Positions 12,276 to 24,056 of a stretch of 64,000 nt of DNA are shown here, piece after piece (the first letter of the stretch is position 1; each line of letters opens with the position of its first letter). The notes beneath the pieces are model-generated. The model did no database searches, had not been told where the DNA came from, and was given only the letters and a program-made list of their open reading frames with translations. The DNA is taken from positions 21,700,119-21,764,118 of the forward strand of contig CM077648.1 of NCBI GenBank assembly GCA_039707465.1. Direction: 5' to 3'. Made by a program: the position numbers and the translations under genes. Source of the stretch: Rhabdophis nuchalis (lineage: Eukaryota > Chordata > Lepidosauria > Squamata > Natricidae).

Positions 12276-12521
12276 GAGCCGTGATGGCACAGTGGTAAGA
12301 ATGAAGTAGTGCAGGCTATTTCTGCTGACTGCTGTCTGTCTGCAATTTGGCAGTTCAAATCTCACAAGGCTCAAGGTTAACTCAGCCTTCCATCCTTCTG
12401 AGGAGGGTAAAATGAGAACCCAGATTGTTGGGGGCAATATGCTGACTTTGTCAACTGCTTAGACAGGGTTATAAATCACTGTGAAGTGGTATGTAAATCT
12501 AAGTGCTATTGCTATTACTTG
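12276..12521 (+). mobile_element. tRNA-derived SINE (GGTAAAATGAGGACCCAG type)
   Basis: Head GAGCCGTGATGGCACAGTGG resembles a tRNA A box. The body has CTCAGCCTTCCATCCTTCTG, GGTAAAATGAGAACCCAGAT, then GCTGTAAATCACTGTGAAG-type sequence and ends ...TCTAAGTGCTATTGCTATT. Same family as 24969-25190, 29683-29893 and 60308-60556. Confidence 0.75.
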
Positions 12522-12566
12522 ATAACTTAAATACCCAAGTTACTGGTGTAGTAGCACAGGATAAAC

Positions 12567-13013
12567 TTGGTGCAGGTAGTCCTCACATGCCACTTGTCTC
12601 ATTCAGCAATCATTTGAAATTATGATGCTATAGAAAAAGTAGGCTTACAACCTATACTCAGAACTTGTGGCAGTTGTAGTATCCCCATAGTGATCATGTA
12701 GTGGGCACTTGGAATTTGGCATGTATTTATGATGACTGCAGTGGCTCTGGTCAGGTGATCAGTATTTGTGACCATCAGGGCTGACTTCTTCCAACAAGCA
12801 AAGGTCAGCATGGAAGTCAGTGTCAGAGTTCTTGCAAATCATAGTCACATGCTATTGTAATTAATGACCCATGGTGATTTGCTTGACTGCAGAGGAACTG
12901 ATGCCTTACTTTAAATCCAACACGGTCATATTATATTTCACTTAACGATTGCATTACTTAGCGAAGGAATTGCTAGTCCTTTTTGTGCTTGTTAAGTGAG
13001 GATTGCTTACCTT
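12567..13013. mobile_element. TIR element with AGGTAGTCCTCA termini
   Basis: Starts AGGTAGTCCTCACATGCC and ends with a related inverted sequence (GTTAAGTGAGGATTGCTTACCT). The interior has many CACTTAACGA and ATTGC-type motifs. It shares its end with the element at 46918-48237. Superfamily not determined. Confidence 0.55.
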
Positions 13014-14204
13014 TACAATAGTGTCTTAAATTGAATTTCACATTTTCTTTTGTGTCGAACATGAAGAATATGAAACCAGTGAAATTCAGAAGTGATCTCG
13101 GTTTGACTTTTTAATGAAACTTGACTTTAAAGTAATGCTGCATTTGTTTGACTGCTCACGTTATAGAATATATTTTATATTGCAGCAATATTTTGTATCA
13201 CAGTGGAGACTTAATTCAGCTAATGAAGTCAGACTACTGGAACTTTAGAATACATAGATCCTATTTTAAGCAGTTACACTGCAATGCCCAGCTAATCTTA
13301 AAAAAATATAAGTAGTCTTGAACCTAGCTGTATTTGAATAGAAAAGCAGTAGAAAAATATTTGTATTGTCGATTAGACTTGGAATTTTTTTTAATCCAGT
13401 AAAAAAGTGATAGAAAACAGCTGTATTTAACAAAACACGGGTCTGTGCTTTTTTTGTATTTGCATTATTTCATTGCATAAAAGGTAAAGTTTGCACACAA
13501 CATTTTTGACACAAATTTCATCACCCCTTTCCCTCCCTTCACCCCAATTTCTGCAAGTTGTAAATTGCCTTCCCTGGCAGTATGAAAACTGCCATAATAT
13601 GAATTCCCTATTCATCCTGCTTGCTCTATATTATATTTTCTGCCATTTTGTTCTTTGTCATAGAACCATAATTTATGATCCCAAATTTACATGAAGCATT
13701 TCAAGTTAAAGGACAATGGATTTTGATTTACCTAAACGTGTAAAGAAGAAATGCAGTTATCTTTAAAATATACACTGTGGAGATTGTGTCCTTGCCTAAA
13801 ATTATACTTTGTCAGCTTTTGTAATGGTGAGGTTTGTGGAAGACCTACTCATAAATAATCTCAGTGAATGGCTTTTCATTTTGATTTTCCAGATCTGAAC
13901 CAAACATTTTAATCATGCTTGTGTTTGCCTGTTGTTGGCAAAAACTATCATTGCCATTCATTTTTTTTAATGAAAGTACTACTCTTCTTAAGCCAGATAA
14001 TTTAAGGTGAGCCTATAATAGGAACACCTTTTTTTTTACAATACAGCTTGTATATGCCTTCTCAGAAGCAAGTTTCACTGACTTAACTATGAATTGTGTG
14101 AGCGCTATAGAAAGCTTCTGTCAGACAGAATTAATAAGAGATTATTATCTGAATTAGACTGATGTAAATGCAGGATTGAGTGCCAATTTTGTGTACTGGG
14201 TAAG
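13014..14204. other. RAP1GDS1 intron sequence, nothing recognised
   Basis: AT-rich intron DNA with no recognised exon or repeat family. Confidence 0.45.
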
Positions 14205-14205
14205 G

Positions 14206-14339
14206 CAGGGGTGGGCAAACTTTGCAACTTTAAGTCTGAAGGACTTCAGCTCCCAGACTTCTCCAGCAAGCTTTGCTGGCTGGAGAATTCTGGGAGTGAA
14301 GTCCTTCAGACTTAAAGTTGCAAAGTTTGCCCAACCCTG
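14206..14339. mobile_element. Hairpin hAT MITE, copy 2
   Basis: Arms CAGGGGTGGGCAAACTTTGC and inverted CAGGGTTGGGCAAACTTTGC with near-perfect pairing through AGTCTGAAGGACTTCA and TCCAGCAAGCTTTGCTGG. Flanks GGGTAAGG and GAGTAAGG match at 7 of 8. Confidence 0.8.
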
Positions 14340-14504
14340 GAGTAAGGCATCAGGCCAAAAACTAGGAAGCCATGATTTCTATGCCTACCTTAGGTACAAA
14401 GCCAGGTGTGTGAGTCCAGTCGCTTTGTCTCAGCTTTTGGAAGGGCTGCCACCATATCTGAAAAGCAAAAAAAAAAAACCCCACCTGCTGGAGGTTATCT
14501 ACGC

Positions 14505-14634
14505 CACGGGTCTCCAACCCGGGCCACTTTAAGACTTGTGGACTTCAACTCCCAGAATTCCTCAGCCAGCTCGCTGAGGAATTCTGGGAGTTGAAGTCCT
14601 CAAGTTTTAAAGTGGCCCAGGTTGGAGATCCCTG
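14505..14634. mobile_element. Hairpin hAT MITE, copy 3
   Basis: Arms CACGGGTCTCCAACCCGGGC and inverted CAGGGATCTCCAACCTGGGC; shared core GACTTCAACTCCCAGAATTC. The flanking 8-mers match at about 6 of 8. It lies only 165 bp from copy 2. Confidence 0.75.
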
Positions 14635-15506
14635 GTCTAGGCAGTCTCCAAGAATCAGACCTGATTGAACAGAAGAAGAAAAAAATGCAATCTAAGTGTC
14701 AACAACATACTGTAGTTCTTGCTTGACTTTAAATCACTCTTTGAGTTTTTCAAAAGTTCAGGCCAGAAGCAAGCCAATTTGTTATATAGACCTTTTATTT
14801 TGTGTCTCTTCTAGATTCTTGAACTGCTCACTAGTTCAGGGATGTATAGTTTACGAGTAGTTAATGGTGGTGGTTTTTAATGTCCCATATATATCTATAA
14901 TTTCAACTGGTTCAGAAAAAAGAAGCCACTTCAACATTTCTATTTATTGAAAAGGTAAGGCTGTCCAACATAAAACTGCTCACATTTTAATATAAGAAAA
15001 TAATAAGAAAAGCTATATTATCCTAAACTGGTATTGCCCAGACATCTTGGACTATAATCTTTGTTTTAACTTTTTAAAATTTTGTAGTATATCTCAACTG
15101 ATAATATCTACCAAAAATATGAAGCAAACATGTGTATGCTTCTAAATACTATAAATTTGCCAAACAGTAGCCTCACCCCTATGGTACAATATAAATTTTC
15201 TTATCTCCTATTTGATGAACTTTTTTCTTCAATGGCTTGCAATTTGTGCAGTGATTACTTGTTTGCCCATAAAAATATTTGCCTTTGCCGGAGGGTTGAA
15301 TCCTACACTTAACTTGTCTATCACTCTTACCATCCATGACCATTGACCATATCCCAAATTGAAACCTAACATTATTTGCAGATTACAGTTTTTTTAATCC
15401 CAGCTACTGTTATTAAGAAAAAATTATGTGAGGGAAGACTGCTTTTGACATACTCATATAAGTATTAATTTTTTACTAAACAGAGTTTCTCATGCCTAAT
15501 CAGGCC

Positions 15507-16037
15507 TTTCGGGTGCGCTTCAAGGTGTTGATAACCATCTTTAAAGCGCTGCATGGCACAGGGCCTAGTTATTTGCGGGACCATATCCTACCCCATACAT
15601 CCCTTCGCCCGATTCGCTCCCATAGAGAGAGACTTCTCCGAGTGCCGTCCACCAGGCAGTGCCAGCTGGCAACGCCCAGGGGAAGGGCCTTCTCTGTGGC
15701 GGGCCCAACCCTCTGGAACGACCTACCCCCCGAACTTAGAACTATCACGGACCTCCGCTCCTTCCGCAAACATCTGAAGACATATTTCTTCCATCTTGCC
15801 GGCTTGGCCTAATCCGCACAATTAACTCTGTAGACTGAACTCTAAATTGTTTTCATTGGATCTTAATGGGTAAGAGTTTTAGGGAATTTTAGCACAGGGT
15901 ATTTTGTATCTAATTGGCTTTTAGTATTTATTATTGCTATGTTTTATATTTCCTGTTTTAATTTCCTGTGCACCGCCCTGAGTCCCCTTGGGGAGAGAGG
16001 CGCGGTTATACAAATTTAATATATAATATAATATAAA
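15507..16037 (+). mobile_element. L2-clade LINE, 3' fragment
   Basis: Open frame 15492-15812 encodes the L2 C terminus (FRVRFKVLITIFKALHGTGP, RSHRERLLRVPSTR, RAFSVAGPTLWNDLPPELR). The 3' end CACCGCCCTGAGTCC...GGAGAGAGGCGCGG runs into an AT-rich (ATATA) tail. Confidence 0.85.
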
Positions 16038-16610
16038 TTGTTTTCTTCAAAAAATATGTCATGATAGACAACAGATCTTTTTTATCGTAGGGTTGACGTG
16101 ATTCTTATTCCATTGTGCTAAAGGTAGAGATGTAGTTATTTGAAATGCTGAGATACATTATTTTCAATAGTTTGAAAAGAGATTTGGAGACTCCTAAATA
16201 GAAATTTGCTGACGAGAGTTTTCATGTCACTAGAAGGCATAGTTCACCAAAACATGGAAATTGATACCTTGCTTGGTTTATTTGTGACAAAGTTCATCTT
16301 CCAAGGTTTTGGGAACATTTTTCACAATGTAATTAAAATTATATTAAAACTAACGTTATTAGATAACAATGCTGAGAGGTAATTTCTCTCATGCATAAAA
16401 CCCTTTCTTTCCGTGATAGCTCTGAATGCTAAGCAGACATCTGAAGAACAAGGAAGAATAATAAGTGTATTTGTACAATTGAAGTTGCCTCAATGACATG
16501 TTGCTGTACTGGACAATAATTAAGGAGCCAGTTATTGGAAGTGATACTGCAAAGTGAAACTCTGTAACTTAAGGGTGTTTGTCTTTTTTGCTTGTTTGTC
16601 TTATCTTTAG

Positions 16611-16739
16611 ATACTCTGCAATCTCAGCTCATCAACATGGGAGTTATCCCTACTCTAGTGAAGTTGTTGGGCATCCATTGCCAAAATTCGGCTTTGACTG
16701 AAATGTGCCTTGTTGCGTTTGGAAATCTAGCAGAACTTG
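16611..16739 (+). CDS. RAP1GDS1: RAP1GDS1 exon, ARM repeat D
   Basis: 129 bp between a TTATCTTTAG acceptor and a G/GTAAGT donor. The split codon from the previous exon (G+AT) gives Asp, followed by TLQSQLINMGVIPTLVKLLG and CQNSALTEMCLVAFGNLAEL, about human residues 170-213. It is one armadillo repeat with the usual helix-3 pattern (LVAFGNLA). If the preceding cassette is skipped, phase 1 is kept and this exon joins the upstream repeat in frame. The intron before it is about 6.7 kb and holds a SINE, two hairpin MITEs, a TIR element and an L2 fragment. Confidence 0.95.
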
Positions 16740-17364
16740 GTAAGTTTTTGCAATTGCAACATTTTAAGTATGTTTAATGGGGGTGTTTCAGCAGGAAAAA
16801 TAGTGCTGCTATTGTCAATTGTGTGTTTCTCTAGCAATCCCATTTAATATTTTTTTATTGCTTCCTTGCTTCTGACACTGCTCCTCTAATTCACCGTTCA
16901 ATAACAATATTGTAAACTGAATAAGAGAACAATGTCCTCAAGAAAAAGCTGCAGTGCAGATTCGTGCAGTTGGGAATTTACATGTTTGCACAATCATATA
17001 AAGTACTTAGAAGGGTATTGCTTGCAAGAATAGAATGAGACAGTTATCAACCTTCTCCAATCAATAGACTAATGTTTGATAGAAAAAATTAATCAAGGAG
17101 GAAACTAGAAACAAAAAAACATTTCAGAGTATTGCAATGCGCAAGGGGATCAAATTCCTCACTGTTACTTGTTGCGTGGAGTCACAGTCTGTGTGATGAA
17201 AAAGAAATTGCTTATGAAATTTCTTTCAAAGGAAATTTTTTTGAGGAAATTAAACTCTGATATCTCTGCATTTATTAGATTGCAGGGCACAGATGTCTCC
17301 CTTGCTTTGTAATTATCTCTGTGGTTGGCAACATTCTTGACTTCCTCATTCATAGCAAAATGGT

Positions 17365-17555
17365 AGCCAGTGTGGTGCAGTGTTTAAGATACTGATTTGG
17401 GAATGAGAAGATCCAGCTCAGAGTCTGACCCTTAAGCATCAGAATGAGTTACTTGCTCCCCACTCAGCCTTCCTGATTGGAGAGGTGTTGTAAGGATAAA
17501 AATGAGGGAGTTCCCCATGTAAATTGTAATATGAGTCTAACAAATAAATTCTATT
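17365..17555 (+). mobile_element. tRNA-derived SINE remnant (second type)
   Basis: Head GCCAGTGTGGTGCAGTGTTTAAG with A-box-like sequence, then GAGAAGATCCAGCTCAGAGT (B-box-like region) and a tail ending ...CTAACAAATAAATTCTATTG. Different body from the 12276 family. Degenerate. Confidence 0.5.
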
Positions 17556-18182
17556 GCTCAAATCGTTCCCTTTGCTTCAGTCACCTTCTGTCTAGGCCTT
17601 AAAAATTTTAGTCCACTAAATATTAACACCATCTAATATTTGCCAATTTACCTTGGTTGTCTTATCATCCTAAAAGGTTTGTGAGAGATGAGTAAGCCCA
17701 AAAATTGCCTCTGTGCCTTGGGTTACCAGACAAAGCAGTCCGAGCAGAAGACCTACAGTAGAATTTGCTTTTTTGAAACAAGAAATTTCACCAGTTTATA
17801 GTCATGGAAATACTAAGGCAGAAGACTTGACCTTTAATTTTAGCATTTGGTGATCTAATACAGCCACTGGATAGTTTTCCTTATTTATCTGAAGGCAGCC
17901 AAAGGCTAATTTGCTATGTCTGTGGGTATAATCATCTTTCACTGGGTGCAGTTTCAAACAATCGTTAATAATTCAGGTCACCAGGTCTTAAATTTCCTAG
18001 TCATTTTTCTTTTCATTTAGTGACAGTTTTAAGAAGAGGGGTGTATTATTCCTGACAGTATAGTCAGTTAGCTCCATTAATCACTGCATTGTGCGACCTC
18101 TTTAAGAAACTGAAAAGAAAATAATTCTGTCCTTTGATTGTTGTTCTTTGTGCACTGAGCTTCTTGCTTTTTAATTGCACAG

Positions 18183-18308
18183 AATCAAGTAAAGAACAGT
18201 TTGCCTACACAAATATTGCAGAAGAACTTGTGAAGCTCTTTAAAAAGCAAATAGAACATGATAAGAAGGAGATGATATTTGAAGTTTTGGCTCCCTTGGC
18301 TGAAAATG
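18183..18308 (+). CDS. RAP1GDS1: RAP1GDS1 exon, ARM repeat E
   Basis: 126 bp (42 codons) after a TTGCACAG acceptor, ending G/GTGAGA. With the split Glu codon it reads ESSKEQFAYTNIAEELVKLF then KKQIEHDKKEMIFEVLAPLA and EN, about human residues 213-255. This is an armadillo repeat of SmgGDS, very close to the human protein (one visible change is Tyr for Ser in QFAYTN). Phase 1 on both sides. Confidence 0.95.
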
Positions 18309-18399
18309 GTGAGAATTTTGAGTACCAGCTGTGATTTACTGACATTTGCCTAAATTTTACGTCTTGTTTGTGAAGCTGGTGGTGAGGCATCTCATTATG

Positions 18400-19196
18400 G
18401 AAGCTGGAACAGCCTCTATTTATTTAGCTGCATATGAATGTGCATACATAGATACACATAGAAAAAAAGCATGGATATAACATTTGGCATGCAGTGGGAA
18501 TGATTTTTGTTATAGTTACGTATTTGAGACTGAAAGAACTCTTAAACTTAAATTTGTAGGGCTTGCTTTATCTTAAATTTAGGAGGTTGGATGAAATCAG
18601 TTCTTACGATACAATTTAATCTTACCAAGTTGTGTAGGACTGAAATCTTACTTATTCATTAATCCCTTTTATTTACTTTGTTGATGAATACATTTATTTG
18701 CAGAAAAGATTGAAAACTAAAACAGTGCAATTGAGCACGTATAAAAGCTTGCTCTCATAATTTTTATGTATTTCTATTGAAGAAAAAAAATCTACACTAT
18801 GATGTAGTTGTAGTTTAACATATTATGTACCATACATGGTTGTAAGAATCAGAATGTTGTCCATACATTTGAACAAATGTATTTCTGATATCTTCAAATA
18901 GTTGAGGAAGCAGAAATTAGATGAAGATTTAGTGGGCAGAAGCTGCAAGAAGACAGACTTTGGTTAAATATTATAACAGTTTTCATCTATAAAACTATTC
19001 AGAAAGAGCCACCTATTACTAAAAGTGATAATGCACTTTTCCTGTCTGTGGATCTTCAAGCTGAAGGTTTTTTTTTTAAAAGTCACCTAATGAAAACATT
19101 CAGCATTTACTGTATAAAACAAGGAGTTTCCCAAAGAGGTACCAGATTTCTTCTGGATCTTTGGTTCTATGACAGAGACCACAAATTAGTGATATG
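18400..19196. other. RAP1GDS1 intron sequence, nothing recognised
   Basis: No exon or repeat end identified between exon E and the ATTG microsatellite. Confidence 0.45.
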
Positions 19197-19197
19197 G

Positions 19198-19263
<66 letters not shown>

Positions 19264-19264
19264 T
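19197..19264. repeat. (ATTG)n microsatellite
   Basis: Seventeen near-perfect ATTG units in the intron between exons E and F. The same motif forms the tail of the L2 copy at 7356-8035, but no L2 sequence was recognised next to it here. Confidence 0.95.
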
Positions 19265-19843
19265 TAAAGACTTTTATAGCCATAGTAAACAACAGTTATA
19301 AGCAGTATAGTTTATTGCAAACCCTGAGTAGCTCACAAAAATAAAAAAACAACTAACTTTCCCTTACATCAGAAATGTTAGGAATGTAATCCGAACATTG
19401 GGTTGGCAATATATAAACCACAATTGCAATACTGTATCTGTAACTTTAACTACTGCAGTAAATGTGATTGGCTGTTGTTTCCTCAATCGGCCATAAGAAG
19501 GAGCCAGAATCACTATTAGATGCTGATCCTTACATGATGGCTGTTGTCTATGTCGGGTACTGATCAGCATGTATAACTGTGAGTTATGCAACTGTTAGCC
19601 AACTTTGAGTACTAGACTGTTTATATAATTCAGGACTACTGCTCACTTGTTTATGAAGAAGTTTCTATCGCTTTATTTTTCTACAAAAGTAAACATCTAT
19701 TGGTTTTACAATTCAGTGTCTGTGACTGCTAGTGTGGGTGTTCAGCAACATCTCTCTCGCTACATTTCGCTATGTACTTTCAGTCTCCTAATGGGGATTT
19801 CCCTAACAAGAATAAGAACTCAATAAAAGCTTGATCACTGTAT

Positions 19844-20048
19844 AAACGAACAAAAGTTGTGATTTGATGTTAATGCCTTATTTTACTGCAACAAAGAGAG
19901 TTGAAGTCAATGCTTCTTTTTCTTTTTTTTCTTACCCTTCCTCACTTTTCTTCCCACTCTTCCTCCCCACCGTTTTCCTGTTTACTTTTGTATTTTGTAT
20001 CTTATTTTATGTTATAACTCAATAAAAATGCTAAACTGAGAAAAAACG
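19844..20048 (+). mobile_element. Short L1-type insertion with 12-bp TSD
   Basis: A 205-bp segment flanked by the perfect duplication TGATCACTGTAT (19832-19843 and 20049-20060). It ends ...AACTCAATAAAAATGC and an A-rich GAGAAAAAACG, as a 5'-truncated, target-primed LINE insertion would. The pyrimidine-rich body matches L1 3' UTR style, but the family is inferred. Confidence 0.6.
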
Positions 20049-20663
20049 TGATCACTGTATGATGACAGTGGACAGCCTTAGGCTCCATAGCTCTATATGG
20101 GCACCTACTCCTCATCTGTGCATCCCAGATTCCTCTCCTACCACAATTGCCAGTAATATAGTATGAGATGAAACATTTAAATAAAAGGACTAAAATTGGC
20201 TTTATATTTTTAAAAAGTTAGTACTGAAAAGTTTTAAATTCCTCTTCTATTCCCAGAAAAATAGCTTCTGTGCTCCCAAGGCTTCCTGTTACACAGAGCA
20301 GAAGTTGGTGAATTTATTTTAAGGTTGTTCTTTCTTGAACAGTATGACTGATGGGAGCTCAGTGAGCCAAATAGAACAGGGCGGGAGGATTACTTGCTTG
20401 ATATTGATTTCTCAGATACTTGACATTCGGTACTTGTATCTATAGAAAGTAGGAAGATGCTCAGAACATCTGCTTCTGTTTGTATTAGCATAATTCACCC
20501 TTTGCATTATTAAGAAGTATGTTGCTTAAAAAACAATAATCTTGTTATTTTGAAAAGTCTCCCGCAAAGCATTTAACCAAAAAATAAATTCTACAATTAC
20601 TTGTGAGAATCTTATGCAACTGATTGGGCCCACTGTGCCTGTTTGTTGGTAATGATCCATGTG

Positions 20664-20700
20664 TGTGTATGTGCATATACATACATACATACATCTATCT
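20664..20700. repeat. (TACA)/(TATG) microsatellite
   Basis: Imperfect GTGTATGTGCATATACATAC repeat. Confidence 0.7.
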
Positions 20701-20739
20701 TTGTATCTGGAGATAGATATAGAGACAGGTCTTGGACAA

Positions 20740-21095
20740 AACCCGGAGCACATAGAAGTACATCAACAAAATGACAGCCAAAGATTGCTGCTGAGAGAAT
20801 GCAACATCAGGGAGGTAAATCAAACAGAGGAAGTGCCTTGGCAAGATAACACCCTGCATGGAATGGACCAATAAAAGATAGCTGAAGTGGCAGGCATTGA
20901 GAAATATTGCCAGTGGCTGGAAATGGCTAGACGAAAAGGCACCGCTGAAGCACTTCTCATAGCAGCACAAGAACAGGCACTAAATGTCAAATCCATAGAA
21001 GCAGGAATCTACCACACTAGGCAGAACTGAAGGTACAGACATCTACCACACTAGGCATCTACCACACTAGGCAGAACTGAAGGTACAGACATAGT
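20740..21095 (+). pseudogene. R4/Dong-type LINE fragment
   Basis: In two joined frames the sequence gives EVHQQNDSQRLLLRECNIRE and, after a stop, WLEMARRKGTAEALLIAAQE then QALNVKSIEAGIYHTRQN. The 'AEALLIAAQEQAL...SIEAGIYHTRQ' block is recognised as the region before the zinc-knuckle and endonuclease of R4/Dong-clade retrotransposons in reptiles. Interrupted by stops. A direct repeat of about 34 bp (ATCTACCACACTAGGCAGAA...) occurs at its end (21008-21088). Confidence 0.5.
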
Positions 21096-21103
21096 TTATC
21101 ACA

Positions 21104-21290
21104 GTGTTGGCGAACCTTTTTGGCACTGAATGCCGAAATGGGAGCGTGGGGATGGGACGGGACTAGAAGAGCAGTTCCCTGGCATGCAGCGCTAGGAACA
21201 ATTAAGATTTTGTGTAGAACCCTCAAATTCCCAGGCTTTTGATAGTGGACCTTAGATTGCGGAAGACACATACCACCCATAGGGGGGGAA
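21104..21290. mobile_element. hAT-type MITE fragment (GGCGAACCT family)
   Basis: Begins CAGTGTTGGCGAACCTTTTT, the terminus of the family seen complete at 6309-6676. The distal end and TSD were not identified. Confidence 0.5.
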
Positions 21291-21460
21291 AGAAAATTTT
21301 TTATCTATTCATTCATTCTTCATTCCAACTATTCCTTTTGTTGTTAAAGACCTTTTAACAGCACCCAAGTAAACTAAATTAATAAATAGTGTCTGTACCG
21401 ATATTATAGTAAAACATGTTGTTTCATGAGGATGTTGTGGTTTTGCCGTTCATCATTTAG

Positions 21461-21604
21461 ATATCATTAAACTGCAGCTGGTTGACGCAGGCCTTGTAGA
21501 GTGTTTACTTGAAATCGTCCAAAAGACTGTAGATAGTGACAAAGAAGATGACATTACTGAGCTTAAAACGGCTTCTGATCTCATGGTCCTTCTACTTTTG
21601 GGAG
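21461..21604 (+). CDS. RAP1GDS1: RAP1GDS1 exon, ARM repeat F
   Basis: 144 bp after a CATCATTTAG acceptor, ending G/GTAAGT. The frame reads DIIKLQLVDAGLVECLLEIV, then QKTVDSDKEDDITELKTASD and LMVLLLLG, about human residues 255-303. It carries the acidic SDKEDD loop between armadillo helices, longer than in a canonical 42-residue repeat, as in the human protein. A hairpin hAT MITE with a perfect 8-bp TSD starts only 53 bp past the donor. Confidence 0.95.
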
Positions 21605-21656
21605 GTAAGTTTGATGTGGATCACTCTGTCCCATATTAGTTGTAGGTCACTTAATA

Positions 21657-21777
21657 CAGGGATGTCCAAACTGGGGAACTTTAAGACTTGTGGACTTCAA
21701 CTCCCAGAATTCCCCAGCCAGCTATTCTGGGAGTTGAAGTCCACAAGTCTTAAAGTTCCCAAGTTTGGACATCCCTG
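21657..21777. mobile_element. Hairpin hAT MITE, copy 4
   Basis: 121 bp, arms CAGGGATGTCCAAACTGGGG and inverted CAGGGATGTCCAAACTTGGG, nearly fully self-complementary. Perfect 8-bp TSD ACTTAATA at 21649-21656 and 21778-21785. It lies 53 bp downstream of the donor of exon F. Confidence 0.92.
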
Positions 21778-22159
21778 ACTTAATACATTGCATTTGGGCC
21801 GGGGGTGGGGGGGGTTTATGTGAATGCAGAGAAGCCAAAAAATATGAAAACATTTTTTCCACCCTGAAAAAACAGCAACACACGGGCTCACTTTTTTCCC
21901 CCATAAACAATTGGACATAAACAAGTTCTTTTCAAAACCCTTTTCTTGATATGAGGGCTAATTCTGTTGGTTTTATTCACGTTCGTGAAAATTATAGTTA
22001 ATAAGATTTTCTATTTTTAAAAAATGCTGGACTTCTACCAAGCATAATGAAAAATAGAAATAGGGTGCATTTAGAAGATTAAATATGCACATGCTTAAAG
22101 AAATCTATCTGAAAGACAATATTTCTAGGTTTAAGAGTGTGGCCACCTTTTTTTTTTAC

Positions 22160-22640
22160 ATTCGCCACAATGTGAAAAAGATGTGGAGCCTCTAGAAAGA
22201 GTGCAGAGAAGAGCAACAAAGAGGATTAGGGGACTGGAGGCTAAAACATATGAAGAACGGTTGCAGGAACTGGGTATGTCTAGCTTAATGAAAAGAAGGA
22301 CTAGGGGAGACATGATAGCAGTGTTCCAATATCTCAGGGGCAAAGAAGAGGGAGTCAAGCTATTCTCCAAAGCATCTTGAGGGCAGGACAAGAAGCAATG
22401 GGTGGAAACTAAACAAGGAGAGAAGCAACTGAGAACTAAGGATAAATTTCCTGACAGACAGAACAAATAATCAGTGGAACTGATTGCCTCCAGAAGTTGT
22501 GAATTCTCCAACATTGGAAGTTTTTAAGAAGATGTTAGATAACCATTTGTCTGAAGCGGTGTAGGGTTTCCTGCCTAAGCAGAGGTTTGGACTAGAAGAC
22601 CTCCAAGGTCCCTTCCAACTCTGTTGTTCTATTCTATTCT
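22160..22640 (+). mobile_element. CR1 LINE, 3' fragment
   Basis: Encodes [20 protein letters not shown] and [20 protein letters not shown], the CR1 C-terminal domain, with later frame damage. It ends GACTAGAAGACCTCCAAGGT...CCAACTCTGTTGTTCTATTC and an ATTCT tail, the terminus reported for snake CR1 elements. Confidence 0.88.
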
Positions 22641-22836
22641 TATGTTGCTAGCTTGGAAAAAGAAGTGGAAGTAGCTTGTCTTGATATAACTGTGCAGTAG
22701 AGCAGATGCAAGATCCCAAAAGCAATGTCTGGTTTATATATGAGAACTTAGAAATGAACCGCAGGCAATGCATATAAGAAGTAGCATCGTTAGGGTTTTT
22801 TCCCCTCTTTCTGACTTCATATGCCTTTCCTTACAG

Positions 22837-22968
22837 ATGAATCAATGCAAAAATTATTTGAAGGAGGAAAAGGCAGTGTGTTCCAGAGAGTGCTTTTATG
22901 GATCCCTTCTAATAGCCATCAACTTCAACTCGCAGGAGCATTGGCAGTTGCAAATTTTGCCAGAAACG
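22837..22968 (+). CDS. RAP1GDS1: RAP1GDS1 exon, ARM repeat G
   Basis: 132 bp after a CCTTACAG acceptor, ending G/GTGAGA. It reads DESMQKLFEGGKGSVFQRVL, then LWIPSNSHQLQLAGALAVAN and FARN, about human residues 303-347. The LAGALAVANFARN helix is a classic armadillo helix 3. The CR1 3' fragment at 22160-22640 lies in the intron just upstream. Confidence 0.95.
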
Positions 22969-24056
22969 GTGAGAATACTGATGGTTAAAATTAAAGAGCA
23001 ATTGTGTTGCTTTGTGTATTTGTGTATCTGGCTACATTTAAAGGAGTTGAATACCATCCAAAAAAAGGTTTGTTTTCCTACCTTAGAACCTACGCAACAC
23101 ATGATGAAATGTGAAGTCTTCTAAATATAAATTGAGTGGTGAAATGGTACCGCGAAATAAAGGAGCAGGCAGAATGCCAGTTGAAATTTTGCTTTCAGGA
23201 CATGTTTTATTAAAAGTACTTTAATGTTTTAGATGGAGAACAATCTATTTCCACTCAGTGCCGCATTTAGCCTGTGAATGGCATGCTAGGAACGGTAGTT
23301 CAAATGCAGTCAATAAATGTGAAATGAGTTCATAATATTACAATGATTGCTCAGGTGGATTTAATAATTGTTCTTTTCTACTGGTTGCCCCTGACTGGAT
23401 GGCAACTGAATGGAAGAAGAAGGAAGTAACTTAAAGCTTTCTGAAAACACAAAGATTGTACATTTTTGGTTGAAAGAGAGAAGGAAATATATTTTCACTA
23501 AAGAAGATAACTTCCAGAAACCAAGCTATGCACAGGCGGGGTGGGATTGGCTATGTATTTAAAGAAGTAACATCTGGACAAAAAAGTCATTTGAAAAATA
23601 AGTGTGTATGCAGATTTAAAGAGGTGCTAAATAAGAACATAGAATACTATTCCAAAAATTGCTTGGTTTTTCAAAGTTTCTCTCTTCTTTGAAAGAGTCT
23701 TCAATTTTTCTACCTCATTGATAGAACAAATTGAGGATTTGTTTCCATTTTTTCTTGGAGATATTGAACTTATTGCGGCAGATTTCTAGTTCTTCCTGTT
23801 ATACCTATTTCCCTCCTTCCAATGTTTCCCCATCTGAAAAAGCTGATGAGCAAAGTTCTAAATGTAAAATCTTTGGGTGTAAATCTATTTAGATTTAATG
23901 GAGGGATAGAAAAAAGATTGCAAACCTATTTAAGCTTAACAATGTATAAAATTATACTTTAAATTACACGCTGTCCTGCCATTGGATAAATTGATGGCAC
24001 AAAAATGGTACTTAGATAAAGAAACCTGAATTGATGATGGTTTCCTTCGTCTGCAG

